Source of the DNA: Bacteroidia bacterium
Lineage (GTDB): Bacteria > Bacteroidota > Bacteroidia > Flavobacteriales > Flavobacteriaceae
Length of the DNA: 64,000 bases
Assembly: GCA_030425285.1 (NCBI GenBank)
Contig: JAUIAY010000001.1
Location: 730,963 to 794,962, forward strand
Direction: 5' to 3'
Positions 33,888 through 42,877 of this stretch are shown piece after piece. The translations under genes were made by a program, and so were the position numbers. Within the stretch, counting starts at the first letter, position 1; the number at the start of each line of letters is the position of its first letter. The notes beneath the pieces are model-generated. The model worked only from the letters and a program-made list of their open reading frames with translations. It had not been told where the DNA came from and ran no database searches.

Positions 33888-34951
33888 TACCCTTTTTTGG
33901 AAAATGTAAATAAGGTATGGTATTCGCCCAAAGCAATGTCGTCATTAAGTTTAAGACCTGCTTGGTCGGCTATTTCTATAAATTCGTTGGCTTTGTACAT
34001 TTTGGAGTTGCCATTGGCTAATGCTGTAAAGTACAGCGACGTGGCTTCTAAAATAAACTTGGCATTATCAAAGCGCTGCCTATCGGTAAATGTTTCTACA
34101 ATGATAAGCTCGGCATTCTCATCCATAACCTCTACACAGGTTTTCAATACTTTTAGAATTTCTTCTTTCGAAAAACAGTCTAAAAATTGGCAAAGCCAAA
34201 AGGTATCAGCCCCTGTAGGAAGTTTTGGGTTTTCAGACAACCAATCTATTTGATGGCCCTTTACACGGTTTTGAAACCCTTCGTTTTCAATATTCTTTAA
34301 AGCCACATTTAATTGGCCAGGAAGGTCAACCATAGTCATATTAACCGTCTCATTGTGTTTGCAACATTGAATGGTAAACTTCCCGGTGTTGGCTCCAATA
34401 TCCAACATGGATTTTCGTTCCTTTTGAAAAACAATTTTCAGGGCTTCTCCAAATATATCATCGGAATAATGGTGGTCAAATTCAAACCATGATTTTTGTT
34501 GCAATGGTGTTAATTGAGAAAGGCCTTCATAAATGGTTTTCCAATTGCCCAGCTCTTTTAAACCTTCAGGTTTGCCGGTTTTAATGGCTTCATCTAAATG
34601 AAACATCCCTTTATAACAAACTTCATTTGCAAAGTTGATATTGACATTAACCGTTTCATTATAAGCCAAAAAATAACCGATGGTGGTTAACTTAAATTGA
34701 CCTAACTCATTTTGCTCAACGATTTGGGATGATTCGGCAATTTCGAGTAATACACCAACACCGTAAACACTAAGCTCTAATGTATCTGCTATTGCATCAA
34801 TTGTAATGCCGCCTTTTTTTCTTTTCTCAAAAATAAGATCAAAAATGCCAAGCTTTCTTAACGATACAACGGCTTGAAATATAAAAGGAGCAAATGCAAT
34901 TTTATGGGCTTCCTCTAAAGCATCTAGAGCTTTTATGTTTTGTGTTGACAT
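33887..34951 (-). CDS. SAM-dependent O-methyltransferase-like protein
   Basis: A 354-aa methyltransferase of the plant/bacterial O-methyltransferase (methyltransf_2) type. An N-terminal dimerisation winged helix (residues 10-90) precedes the SAM domain, whose motif I is LDIGANTGKFTIQ (about residue 192), followed by MTMVDLPGQ and an ELIIVETF segment. A function on the phenolic head or resorcinol ring of the pigment is plausible: flexirubins often carry methyl or methoxy groups. The substrate is inferred. Confidence 0.82.
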   Translation of the reverse strand: MSTQNIKALDALEEAHKIAFAPFIFQAVVSLRKLGIFDLIFEKRKKGGITIDAIADTLELSVYGVGVLLEIAESSQIVEQNELGQFKLTTIGYFLAYNETVNVNINFANEVCYKGMFHLDEAIKTGKPEGLKELGNWKTIYEGLSQLTPLQQKSWFEFDHHYSDDIFGEALKIVFQKERKSMLDIGANTGKFTIQCCKHNETVNMTMVDLPGQLNVALKNIENEGFQNRVKGHQIDWLSENPKLPTGADTFWLCQFLDCFSKEEILKVLKTCVEVMDENAELIIVETFTDRQRFDNAKFILEATSLYFTALANGNSKMYKANEFIEIADQAGLKLNDDIALGEYHTLFTFSKKG

Positions 34952-34955
34952 ATAG

Positions 34956-36101
34956 TTATTTGTTTTTTTGAAAAATTACAGCCGTATTGCAGCCTCCAAA
35001 ACCAGAAGCCGTTTTTAAAAATGTCTGTAATTTTTTTTCAGTTGTTTTTGTAATTATGTTAATAGGTTTTGTAACTCCCAATGACTCAAAACCAAGGGAT
35101 TTATGCAAAGTGTTATTCTTTAAAGCGTGCATGCCTACAATGGTTTCTACCAGTCCAGAAGCACCTAAACTGTGTCCAAAATACCCTTTAAGGCTATTCA
35201 GTGGAACCTGTTCCAATTGCATACGGTTAAAAGCAATGGTTTCCATTTCGTCATTAAAAAGCGTTGCTGTACCATGTGCTGAAATATAATCAATATCATT
35301 TGTTGATATAGCTGCTTGGTTAAAAGCAGATTTCATACTCCTAAAAAGACCTTCTCCCGTTCTGGATGGTCCGGAAATATGATTGGCGTCATTACAGGAC
35401 CCTTCACCTAATATCCTTACAGCTTCTTCGGGCGCATTTTTGTCGTCTTTACTAACCAATACACTGGCGGCTACTTCACCTATGTTGATACCAGTTCTGT
35501 TTTTATCATAAGGTTTACAAGGCTCATTACTTAATGCTTGAAAGGAATTAAAACCAGACAATATAAACTCGGTAATCACATCACCGCTAGTAATAAAAAC
35601 ATGGTCATAAATTCCTTGCGAAATATATCTTTTGGCTATTGCAACAGCCAAGATACCCGAAACACAGGCATTAGAAACAACTATGGCCTCATGCTTAAAA
35701 CCAAAAAAATCTTTTATTTGTTTGCCTAGTTCACTTAAATAGGCACGTTCTTTTGGGAAAGGACTGTTATTGTCCAAAGCATCAACATTGCCTTTGGTTG
35801 TTGAAACTATAAGACCAACACGATTGTTTATATCTATTTGAGATGATAAGATAACCTTATTTAATGAAGTAATCATCATCTGTTCTAAACGAGTATATTC
35901 TTTTTGAGGGTTTAATATATTGAATTCAGTTTGAAGTTTTTCAGTATGAACCAATGATGTGTAACAGGGTTCAGGAAGAATATTGGGATCATCAATAAAT
36001 TGTAATCCAGAAACTTCATTGTGAATATTTTGCACAACCGATTCACTAGTAAAGCCTAATGATGATACAATATTGTTATGTGAAACAAAGATATTACTCA
36101 T
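34956..36101 (-). CDS. Beta-ketoacyl-ACP synthase, FabF-like
   Basis: A 381-aa condensing enzyme with Cys146 in VVSNACVSGILA, His in ISAHGTATLFND and His in GYFGHSLGASG. The N-terminal region is shorter than FabF. The serine-to-valine change after the Cys (NACVSG) is a mild variation. It may extend the aryl starter or a specific chain length. Its 3' end is 4 nt from the methyltransferase start, and its 5' end overlaps the thioesterase gene by 8 nt. Confidence 0.87.
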   Translation of the reverse strand: MSNIFVSHNNIVSSLGFTSESVVQNIHNEVSGLQFIDDPNILPEPCYTSLVHTEKLQTEFNILNPQKEYTRLEQMMITSLNKVILSSQIDINNRVGLIVSTTKGNVDALDNNSPFPKERAYLSELGKQIKDFFGFKHEAIVVSNACVSGILAVAIAKRYISQGIYDHVFITSGDVITEFILSGFNSFQALSNEPCKPYDKNRTGINIGEVAASVLVSKDDKNAPEEAVRILGEGSCNDANHISGPSRTGEGLFRSMKSAFNQAAISTNDIDYISAHGTATLFNDEMETIAFNRMQLEQVPLNSLKGYFGHSLGASGLVETIVGMHALKNNTLHKSLGFESLGVTKPINIITKTTEKKLQTFLKTASGFGGCNTAVIFQKNK

Positions 36102-36546
36102 CCAACAAGCCTACTCGTTTTTTCCAGTTTATAAAAAAATCAGGAGCCGTTAAGGCTAAATCACCTTCGCCAATATTATCAACAAACACCTGAACCGTTT
36201 CTCCAGTACAAACTAATTGCTGGTTTTGATTAAAAATTTCATATCGAAATACCATTTTGGCGGCAGGATTATCCACATAAATTGTTTTTATGGTTGCTAC
36301 ATCACCATAGCGCAGAGGAAGTTTATGATCGGTACTTGATTTTACAATGGGTGTTGCAAAGCCAAATTCTTTTTGATCAAGATAAGAAATGCCATGGTGT
36401 CTCCCAAAAGCCTCTCGACCGTCTTCAAAATACTGAATGTAGTTACCATGCCAAACAATACCCAAAGGGTCAGTCTCTACAAAACGTACACGAACTTGGC
36501 TAGTATGAGTAAGTTCCTTTCTTTTAGACGGCATTCTTCTTTTCAT
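36094..36546 (-). CDS. Acyl-CoA/ACP thioesterase (4HBT/YbgC-like hotdog)
   Basis: A 150-aa single-hotdog thioesterase. The motif RFVETDPLGIVWHGNYIQYF matches the 4-hydroxybenzoyl-CoA/YbgC active-site signature, with the catalytic Asp (TDPLGIVWHGNY). It could release or proofread acyl groups from the carrier proteins. ATGs at 36546 and 36534 are both possible; the first gives a 23-nt overlap with the permease gene and the second an 11-nt overlap. Confidence 0.87.
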   Translation of the reverse strand: MKRRMPSKRKELTHTSQVRVRFVETDPLGIVWHGNYIQYFEDGREAFGRHHGISYLDQKEFGFATPIVKSSTDHKLPLRYGDVATIKTIYVDNPAAKMVFRYEIFNQNQQLVCTGETVQVFVDNIGEGDLALTAPDFFINWKKRVGLLDE

Positions 36547-37789
36547 TATAGGTTATGGCAATTAATGTGGTTATTAGAAAAAATGCGAGCAGTAATAACA
36601 ACTCAGGAAGAATATCCAATAACGACCCATTTCGTAAAAATACATCGTAAAAAGCATTTAAACCCCAATTCATGGGAGAAATATTTGATAAAGTTTGCAT
36701 GAATTTGGGCATGATAAAAACTGGCACCCAAACACCACCCATTGCAGCCAAAATAACTACAAAAGTAGCACCAAATGGAGCAGATTGTTCTTGGGTCTTT
36801 GCAATAGTCCCTAACAACAACCCTAATCCAATAGCTGCTAAACCTGCAAAAATGGCCACTATAAACAATAGAGGCAAACGTCCAGAAACCTGTAATGTAG
36901 GTAACCCAATGGCTGGGAATAAATAAACACCCACCAAAAGCATGAGCATAAACTGGATGAGACAAACTATTAAATAAACAATGGTTTTTCCACCTAAAAC
37001 AGTGGCATAGGAGACAGGGTTGGTTCGTAGCCTAACAAATGTGCCTTGACTTTTTTCCTTCACGATATTTATAGACAATGGCACAATGATAAAAAATATG
37101 GCAAACAAGGTCCAAGCAGGAACATTATGTTGAACTGAGTTAGGAATTATTTCTTCATTACCCTCTTGTGGTAAGATTTCAGTAAAAGTGATAAAGTTTT
37201 CGGTTTCAAAAATAACTTCAGTAGGATCGTCGGAAACTTGTTCTTGAAAAGCCTTGTAAATAGATTGTGTTTCTATTTTGGAAATCATTTTATCAATACC
37301 GTTTTTTACCGAAGATTTAAATGATACTTGGGTAGCTGGGTCAAAATAGAGTTTCACTTCCTTGTTGGGAATATCAAGAGGTTCAGTTTCTGTTTCTTCT
37401 TCAAGTCCAAACTTGGCAATGATGCCTTCAACATTTTGGGCGACTTTTTTTTCTAAATCTTCTGAAAGTTTTTCTGGAATAATAATGGCTAGTTGGTATT
37501 TCCCCGAGAAAACCAATTCTTTTGCTTCTTGCTCATGGGCTTTTAAAATAATTTCAAAAGCATTTGATTCTGAAAGACCTGTTTTGATAGTTTCAGAAAC
37601 ACTGCCTTGGTCATTATTCACTAATAGAATTGGTATTTTTGCATCTGAAACCGTTTTGAAGGTACTATCCTGAATGAGCGTTATGGTAACAATGAGAACC
37701 AAAGGCATGACAAATAAAATGGCAATACCACCAATATCTCTGGTAAGTAATAAAATCTCCTTGTATGTCGAAGCCCAAAGTTTATGCAT
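36524..37789 (-). CDS. ABC-2 type transporter permease
   Basis: A 421-aa permease with one N-terminal helix (about residues 20-40), a large periplasmic domain and five or more C-terminal helices, the layout of ABC-2 type exporters (LPS, drug or lipid export). It forms a pair with the downstream ATPase gene (8-nt overlap). In this locus it probably exports a pigment precursor or a lipid from the inner membrane. The substrate is inferred from context. Confidence 0.88.
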   Translation of the reverse strand: MHKLWASTYKEILLLTRDIGGIAILFVMPLVLIVTITLIQDSTFKTVSDAKIPILLVNNDQGSVSETIKTGLSESNAFEIILKAHEQEAKELVFSGKYQLAIIIPEKLSEDLEKKVAQNVEGIIAKFGLEEETETEPLDIPNKEVKLYFDPATQVSFKSSVKNGIDKMISKIETQSIYKAFQEQVSDDPTEVIFETENFITFTEILPQEGNEEIIPNSVQHNVPAWTLFAIFFIIVPLSINIVKEKSQGTFVRLRTNPVSYATVLGGKTIVYLIVCLIQFMLMLLVGVYLFPAIGLPTLQVSGRLPLLFIVAIFAGLAAIGLGLLLGTIAKTQEQSAPFGATFVVILAAMGGVWVPVFIMPKFMQTLSNISPMNWGLNAFYDVFLRNGSLLDILPELLLLLAFFLITTLIAITYNEKKNAV

Positions 37790-38525
37790 GATCTCGTAAG
37801 GCTTTGCCGGTAATGGTTAAAAACACATCTTCTAGATTATGAGCTTCAGGATATTTACCAATGAGTTCACTCGGTTTTCCTTTGATAATAAGTTTTCCAT
37901 GATCTATAATCGCAACTCGCGAACAAAAGGATTCAGCTTCATTTAAGTGATGTGATGTATAAATTATAGTGGTTCCTTTTTTGTTCAAATCCTGAAGAAA
38001 ACCAATAATTACATTTTTAGACTGAACATCAACGCCTACAGTTGGTTCGTCTAAAAACAATACTTTTGGGTCGTGTAGAATACTAGCAATAAGATTAACG
38101 CGGCGTTTCATACCACCAGAAAAGGTATCAATAGGTTTGTTTGCAAAAGGCAATAAACCCAGATGTTCCAATGCTGCATTAATTTTGTCGTCCAAGTTTT
38201 TGCCTTTAAGGCCATACATACTGCCAAAGTACTTTAGGTTCTCATATGCCGATAGTGTAGGGTAGAGCGCATACTCTTGGGGTACAATGCCTATGAGCTG
38301 TTTAAGTTTGTTTTTGTTTTTTTGGTAGGTGAGCCCATTAATGGAAAAACTACCGGAAGTGGGTTTAATTAACGAGCAAAGAATAGAAATAAGCGTCGTT
38401 TTTCCAGCACCATTAGGACCTAAAAGCCCAAAAATTTCTTTTTCTTGAATAAACAGATTCAAGTTACTGACCGAAAAATTTTCAGAGCCCTTATACTTTT
38501 TGGAAATCTGTTCAACTGCAATCAT
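37782..38525 (-). CDS. ABC transporter ATP-binding protein (ABC-2 partner)
   Basis: A 247-aa ATPase with Walker A GPNGAGKTT (about residues 37-45), Q-loop VPQEYALYP, signature FSGGMKRRVNL, Walker B VLFLDEPTVGVD and H-loop TSHHLNEAE. The LDEPTVGVD form is typical of exporters of the ABC-2 type. It pairs with the permease whose start it overlaps. Confidence 0.94.
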   Translation of the reverse strand: MIAVEQISKKYKGSENFSVSNLNLFIQEKEIFGLLGPNGAGKTTLISILCSLIKPTSGSFSINGLTYQKNKNKLKQLIGIVPQEYALYPTLSAYENLKYFGSMYGLKGKNLDDKINAALEHLGLLPFANKPIDTFSGGMKRRVNLIASILHDPKVLFLDEPTVGVDVQSKNVIIGFLQDLNKKGTTIIYTSHHLNEAESFCSRVAIIDHGKLIIKGKPSELIGKYPEAHNLEDVFLTITGKALRDHA

Positions 38526-38526
38526 A

Positions 38527-39522
38527 TTAAATGGCTTTTTTCAATTTTTTAAAGAAAATTTCTTCTTTATCAGCAATAACTTCCAATTGAGTAGCCACAT
38601 CATCGTAACCATCCACTTTGGCACCTCTATTTTTATAAATACGAGAAGCATCGACTGCAAAATCACGCCATAAATCACCTATCTGTGTCATTTCTTTAGA
38701 TAGTTCGGCTAGCTTTTCGTTATTTAATATTTTACTAGACTCTTGTAGAAACGCTGCAAAAATATAGCGAAAGCCACCACCACCAGTTCCAATCTCTTCC
38801 TGCATTCTCACAATTTGCCCCAAATAATGATTAGCTACTTTTATACCTTTCTTTTTTGGCCATTTTCGTATGAGTTTGGCTACGACCCTAATGCCTCTTA
38901 CGCCAACAATAGGCATGGGAGCAAGCATTTCTCTACAGGTTTGTTTAATACCTTTTTTTATAGCCGATTCAAGTTGTAATTCTTTTGGAAAATCGGTTGG
39001 ATAGTATATATGTCCTTTTGGAGCAAAAGCGCCTTTGGCAAAACGCACTTTTTCCAATTGTTTATCCGTTAGGGTTGTGACCTCTTCCATTACAGGATCA
39101 CTAATTAAGTAGGTGTTATCTTCCTTGCCGTAAACCACTAAATTATGAGCGTTAAAATGAAAACGATATTCATCGGGAAAGTAAACCAGATTGTACACAC
39201 CTACTTGTAGACCAACAGGATTGTTATTGTTTAAATTTTCATCCAGTCGTTCTTTTGCTTTTTTTGGATCCTTAAACTTTTCACGTTTAATTTTAATTCC
39301 CACACGTTTTGCAAAACGTTTAAAAATGAAACCAGGCATAGCACGATAGGTGATAGCTGGTGCATGGTTGACCATTAACAAAGGAATGTAGCAAAACAAT
39401 AAACCCGAACCTATACCAAAAACCATAGGTTCACTGACATTGAAGCCATTGTGCTTCATTAAATTTGAAACCACACCATTTTCGCAATGAGCCGATTGAT
39501 GGTGGGTAAATTTAATTTCCAT
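38527..39522 (-). CDS. BtrH-like N-terminal domain protein (DUF4872 type)
   Basis: A 331-aa protein beginning THHQSAHCENGVVSNLMKH, which has the His and Cys pattern (AHCENG) of the BtrH domain. BtrH of butirosin synthesis transfers an acyl group from a carrier protein to an amino sugar, and papain-like folds are proposed for the family. The middle has the FHFNAHNLVVYG motif with a second His, followed by a DUF4872-like helical region. In this locus it is a candidate for transferring the polyene acyl group from ACP to the resorcinol. That role is inferred. Confidence 0.75.
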   Translation of the reverse strand: MEIKFTHHQSAHCENGVVSNLMKHNGFNVSEPMVFGIGSGLLFCYIPLLMVNHAPAITYRAMPGFIFKRFAKRVGIKIKREKFKDPKKAKERLDENLNNNNPVGLQVGVYNLVYFPDEYRFHFNAHNLVVYGKEDNTYLISDPVMEEVTTLTDKQLEKVRFAKGAFAPKGHIYYPTDFPKELQLESAIKKGIKQTCREMLAPMPIVGVRGIRVVAKLIRKWPKKKGIKVANHYLGQIVRMQEEIGTGGGGFRYIFAAFLQESSKILNNEKLAELSKEMTQIGDLWRDFAVDASRIYKNRGAKVDGYDDVATQLEVIADKEEIFFKKLKKAI

Positions 39523-39919
39523 AATCTATGTTTTTTAGTTGTTCAACACTGATTTCAAATACATCAGCGTATTTTTGTAAGGTTCTTTCAGATAATTTTT
39601 TAAAAACGGAAGGCTTGAAATGCCTTTTCACGCGCCATTTCCAAAGCCCAACATAACTCGCCAAAATGTTGATGTCCATTTTGTGAAGTTCCATATAGTA
39701 TTCTAGGGGACTTGTTTGGTTATTGTCAACTCGGTTTTTAGCATTGGCTACTCGCGCATTGATTTCTTCAATGGCATTGTCCAAAGCAATGGTTTTTGGA
39801 TCCCAACCAGTACTGTTTACAGTAGTATATTCGCCATTTTCATCAACTGCGTAGCAAAGTTCTTTGAAATTCGCAGATTCAAGGTTACTCTTATCTTGAG
39901 GGACTTCATTTTTCTTCAT
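39512..39919 (-). CDS. Small protein with C-terminal Cro/C1-like helix-turn-helix
   Basis: A 135-aa protein. The first 75 residues are acidic with a coiled-coil-like segment (NAIEEINARVANAKNRVDN). From about 78, MDINILASYVGLWKWRVK and then SERTLQKYADVFEISVEQL resemble the helix-turn-helix of the XRE/Cro family, where the last motif corresponds to the tLxxiAxaLgvsxdeL consensus. It overlaps the BtrH-like gene by 11 nt. It may regulate the locus or bind a partner. I do not know a characterised homologue. Confidence 0.5.
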   Translation of the reverse strand: MKKNEVPQDKSNLESANFKELCYAVDENGEYTTVNSTGWDPKTIALDNAIEEINARVANAKNRVDNNQTSPLEYYMELHKMDINILASYVGLWKWRVKRHFKPSVFKKLSERTLQKYADVFEISVEQLKNIDYGN

Positions 39920-39925
39920 AAAAAA

Positions 39926-40378
39926 TCAATTTATTTCACGAATAAATAAGTTCATTTCACAAGATAATAATTCTTCTTGGTTCTGGGATATAGTACACGC
40001 TATTGAGCACATAACGTATTGATCTGTAGCTAATTTTGAATTAATTTTAGCATAAGTTTCAATAGTGGTCCCTACTTCTGGACATCTACTTACTTTAAGT
40101 GTTTTTATTGCACTAATAAAGCCTATTAATTTTGTGCGTTCACCAAGAACATCATCATCTTGAAAATAGCCCTTACCAACTATAGAAGAACAGGTTTGCG
40201 CAGCATTTTCAGTCATTCCTGCCTCATTAAAATAACCATTTTCATTGAAAATACAATCAGTTTTAATGGTGAATGACGTTGACACGTGTTCATCATCAAT
40301 AGATAGCACATTATCAACCATTAAAAATGGTTCCCGATGAGGTAAGAATTTAGTGATATCTATTTCCTGATAATTCAT
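39926..40378 (-). CDS. Hotdog dehydratase, FabZ/ApeP-like
   Basis: A 150-aa hotdog-fold protein. The start FLPHREPFLMVDNV is a FabZ/FabA signature, and the central helix is NEAGMTENAAQTCSS, with a catalytic-site Glu followed by Ala-Ala-Gln as in dehydratases. It forms a tandem pair with the next gene (4-nt overlap), and the two could form a heterodimer making trans double bonds of the polyene, as in aryl polyene synthesis. Confidence 0.8.
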   Translation of the reverse strand: MNYQEIDITKFLPHREPFLMVDNVLSIDDEHVSTSFTIKTDCIFNENGYFNEAGMTENAAQTCSSIVGKGYFQDDDVLGERTKLIGFISAIKTLKVSRCPEVGTTIETYAKINSKLATDQYVMCSIACTISQNQEELLSCEMNLFIREIN

Positions 40379-40809
40379 GGGTTGGCAATTACAGTCTTCA
40401 TTTCACCCGAAGCAATTTCTTGATCTTCAGCATTGAAAACAGACACTGAAACCATAGTGACTCCCATAAATTCATGTAAAATAGTTGCTTCAGTTCGAAT
40501 AACGTCATTAACACTCGGAAGTTTATTAATAGTTACAGATTTTATGGATCCTATATACCCAGTTGGTGCTTGTTCACCTTTTAAAAAATAGTCATACCCT
40601 GTATGCAATGCGACTGTTTGGGCCATGTTTTCTACTAGTCCTGGTTCGCCAAGAATGTTGTTTTCAACAAAAAGATTGCTGGGAATTATTTTAAATGCAG
40701 AAACTACTTTTTCATTGGTAAAATCCAAAAGTGAATCTACCATTACAAAAGGAGTTTTTTGGGGAATTAAATTTGAAATGTCAAGAACTGGAAAATTGTT
40801 GGCTTTCAT
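40375..40809 (-). CDS. Hotdog 3-hydroxyacyl-ACP dehydratase-like protein
   Basis: A 144-aa hotdog-fold protein. LIPQKTPFVMVDSLL opens the domain and PGLVENMAQTVALHTGYD provides the central helix with the Glu-x-x-Ala-Gln motif. A classical GHFPG loop is missing, so the active site is built as in the FabA/ApeP-type dehydratases. It is the partner of the preceding hotdog gene and lies 1 nt from darB. Confidence 0.8.
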   Translation of the reverse strand: MKANNFPVLDISNLIPQKTPFVMVDSLLDFTNEKVVSAFKIIPSNLFVENNILGEPGLVENMAQTVALHTGYDYFLKGEQAPTGYIGSIKSVTINKLPSVNDVIRTEATILHEFMGVTMVSVSVFNAEDQEIASGEMKTVIANP

Positions 40810-40810
40810 T

Positions 40811-41944
40811 TTAACACACGGTTAAAAGGGCTATAGAATAGGCAAAACGAGCACTTTCTGGAACAGACAATAATATTTTGTCTCCCTTTTTCAATTTACC
40901 CGAATGAGCTAATTCTTCAAGCATGATATAAATAGATCCTGCACCTACATTACCAACATTGGTTAAATTCATAAACCAATTTTCCCAAGGAATTTCAACA
41001 CCTTGGTCAGTCATTTCCTTATAGAGCTTATCCTTAAAGAAATATGACGAAATATGTGGTAAATAATAGTCTATGTCTGTAGGCTTTAAATTATGTTTTG
41101 TAAGAGCCTTTTTTAAGCTGTCTACACCCTTTACCAATATATTCTCACCAAGAAGTTTGACATCTTGCTTCATGGCAAAAAGGGATTTTTTACTCCATTG
41201 ATCAGAAGGGTATTCACTCCAAGGTTTCAAGAAACCATCTTCCAATTTATCGGCACCAGCATACATACAAGCATCTATTTCATAGGCATAAGAATAGCCT
41301 TCCATCCATTCTATTTTTAGAGGCTGTTCACCTTTAGGCGTATTTTCCAACAGGAATGCTCCAGCACCATCTGAAAGCATCCATCTTAAAAAATCTTTGT
41401 TAAAAGCAAGAATAGGATTTTCCTCTAATGTTTCTAGGTACTTTAATTCTTCTTCAAACGTATCTGATTTCATCCAAGATGAAGTACGTTCAGATCCTGT
41501 TGCAACTGCATTTTGTGTTTGTCCTGATTTAACTGATAAATAACCAAATTTTAGGGCATTCATACCTGAACAACAAGCACCAGAAGCCGAATTAATTTCA
41601 ACATTTCCGTTTTTTAAAAAACCATGAACCATTGCAGCATGTGAAGGTAAAATTTGGTCTGGACTCGAAGTGCCACAGGATAATAGCTCGATGTCTTCGG
41701 CTTTAAAGTTATCATCACACAACCCATCTATAGCTTCTTTGGTCAATTGGGCATTATTATGAGTAATGTTCCCATTGTCATCTATAGCATAATACCTAGT
41801 TTTTATTTGATTGTTACGCAGCACAATTCGGCGACCTTTTGAGGTCTTGCCATTAATAGTGCCAAGCTTATCTTCCATTTCATCATTGCTGATTGGACGA
41901 TTTGGTAAAAACTTTGATATTTTGGTTATGTAAACTTCGTTCAT
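40811..41944 (-). CDS. darB: Ketosynthase III-like dialkylresorcinol synthase component DarB
   Basis: A 377-aa FabH-type condensing enzyme. The catalytic Cys lies in ASGACCSGMNA (Cys124/125), His in YYLPHISSYFF and Asn in LTNVGNVGAG, so the KSIII triad is intact. In known dialkylresorcinol loci DarB joins two beta-keto acyl thioesters into a cyclohexanedione, and DarA aromatises it. The adjacency to darA (12 nt) makes this the DarB homologue with good confidence. Confidence 0.88.
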   Translation of the reverse strand: MNEVYITKISKFLPNRPISNDEMEDKLGTINGKTSKGRRIVLRNNQIKTRYYAIDDNGNITHNNAQLTKEAIDGLCDDNFKAEDIELLSCGTSSPDQILPSHAAMVHGFLKNGNVEINSASGACCSGMNALKFGYLSVKSGQTQNAVATGSERTSSWMKSDTFEEELKYLETLEENPILAFNKDFLRWMLSDGAGAFLLENTPKGEQPLKIEWMEGYSYAYEIDACMYAGADKLEDGFLKPWSEYPSDQWSKKSLFAMKQDVKLLGENILVKGVDSLKKALTKHNLKPTDIDYYLPHISSYFFKDKLYKEMTDQGVEIPWENWFMNLTNVGNVGAGSIYIMLEELAHSGKLKKGDKILLSVPESARFAYSIALLTVC

Positions 41945-41956
41945 TTTCAGTGCCTT

Positions 41957-42877
41957 CTATTTTAATGCAACAGATGCGTAATATACTTTATCTCTTTTAA
42001 TTTTACTATACAAAGGTAAATAAGTCAACAAAAATAAGATAAAAACTATAGGTGCAATAAACCAAATGACAAATAATAGGTAATAATTAAATATTTTAAC
42101 CCAAAACTGTCTTTTTGGTGCATTTTTGTCGCCTTTTGAGTGTATAAAGTTAGCCCATTTTGAGAATATCACATTTGCTCGTTTATCAACTGTAATCAAA
42201 AACGGTTTAATTTTTACTGCATTTTCTTTCAAAAGGTCTTTTTGAAGATCATGAAAATCATTTTTTTGCAAATGGTTGGAAATAATGGGGCCAAATTTAA
42301 CCGATTCATTAATGTCTTTTTGAGAAACGCCTGGTTTAGGAAAAACACCTAAAAAACGCTCCTTTTTTCCAGAAAACATCCATTGAGCAATGGTGATAAC
42401 ACTTATATGATTAATATGCCTATCAGCCAAAACAATGTTTCCTACCAAATTGGCGTTTAAAGATTTGAGTTTTTTCTTCATTTTTTCTTGCGCCATAATC
42501 CACATATTTCTACAGCCAATTACCGTGATTACCGGTTTATTGTTAAAAAGTTGTTTGGCTTGTTCAGTATTCAAAAATGATGTTGTCGGTAATGATGGTG
42601 TTAAATACCAAATGCTATAACCCAAGATGATTAAATCGTAGTTTTTATTTAAAATAGCGTTAGGGATGCTTTCAACTTCTTGTGGAATTTGTTTAAAAGT
42701 GTCTGGAAAAGCCCCATAGAACTCCTTCTTTTTCCAAGGGAACGGGAAGGGTTCTTTCATTTTGATGGTTAGGTAGGTAATGTCGGTATTTTTATTTTTA
42801 AGAGGGTTTGTAATATTATTTACGATTTCCGTAAGCTGTCCCGATTGTGAATAATGTATAACTAATACCGATTTCAT
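41957..42877 (-). CDS. darA: Dialkylresorcinol biosynthesis protein DarA (flavodoxin-like, aromatising)
   Basis: A 306-aa protein with an N-terminal flavodoxin-like fold (SVLVIHYSQSGQLTEIVNN, with the phosphate-binding loop) and two C-terminal membrane helices (about residues 262-290). It matches the flavobacterial DarA of dialkylresorcinol loci, an enzyme that aromatises the DarB product to the 2,5-dialkylresorcinol. The membrane anchor suits a lipid-like product. The gene is adjacent to darB and to an LpxL-like acyltransferase gene. Confidence 0.85.
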   Translation of the reverse strand: MKSVLVIHYSQSGQLTEIVNNITNPLKNKNTDITYLTIKMKEPFPFPWKKKEFYGAFPDTFKQIPQEVESIPNAILNKNYDLIILGYSIWYLTPSLPTTSFLNTEQAKQLFNNKPVITVIGCRNMWIMAQEKMKKKLKSLNANLVGNIVLADRHINHISVITIAQWMFSGKKERFLGVFPKPGVSQKDINESVKFGPIISNHLQKNDFHDLQKDLLKENAVKIKPFLITVDKRANVIFSKWANFIHSKGDKNAPKRQFWVKIFNYYLLFVIWFIAPIVFILFLLTYLPLYSKIKRDKVYYASVALK

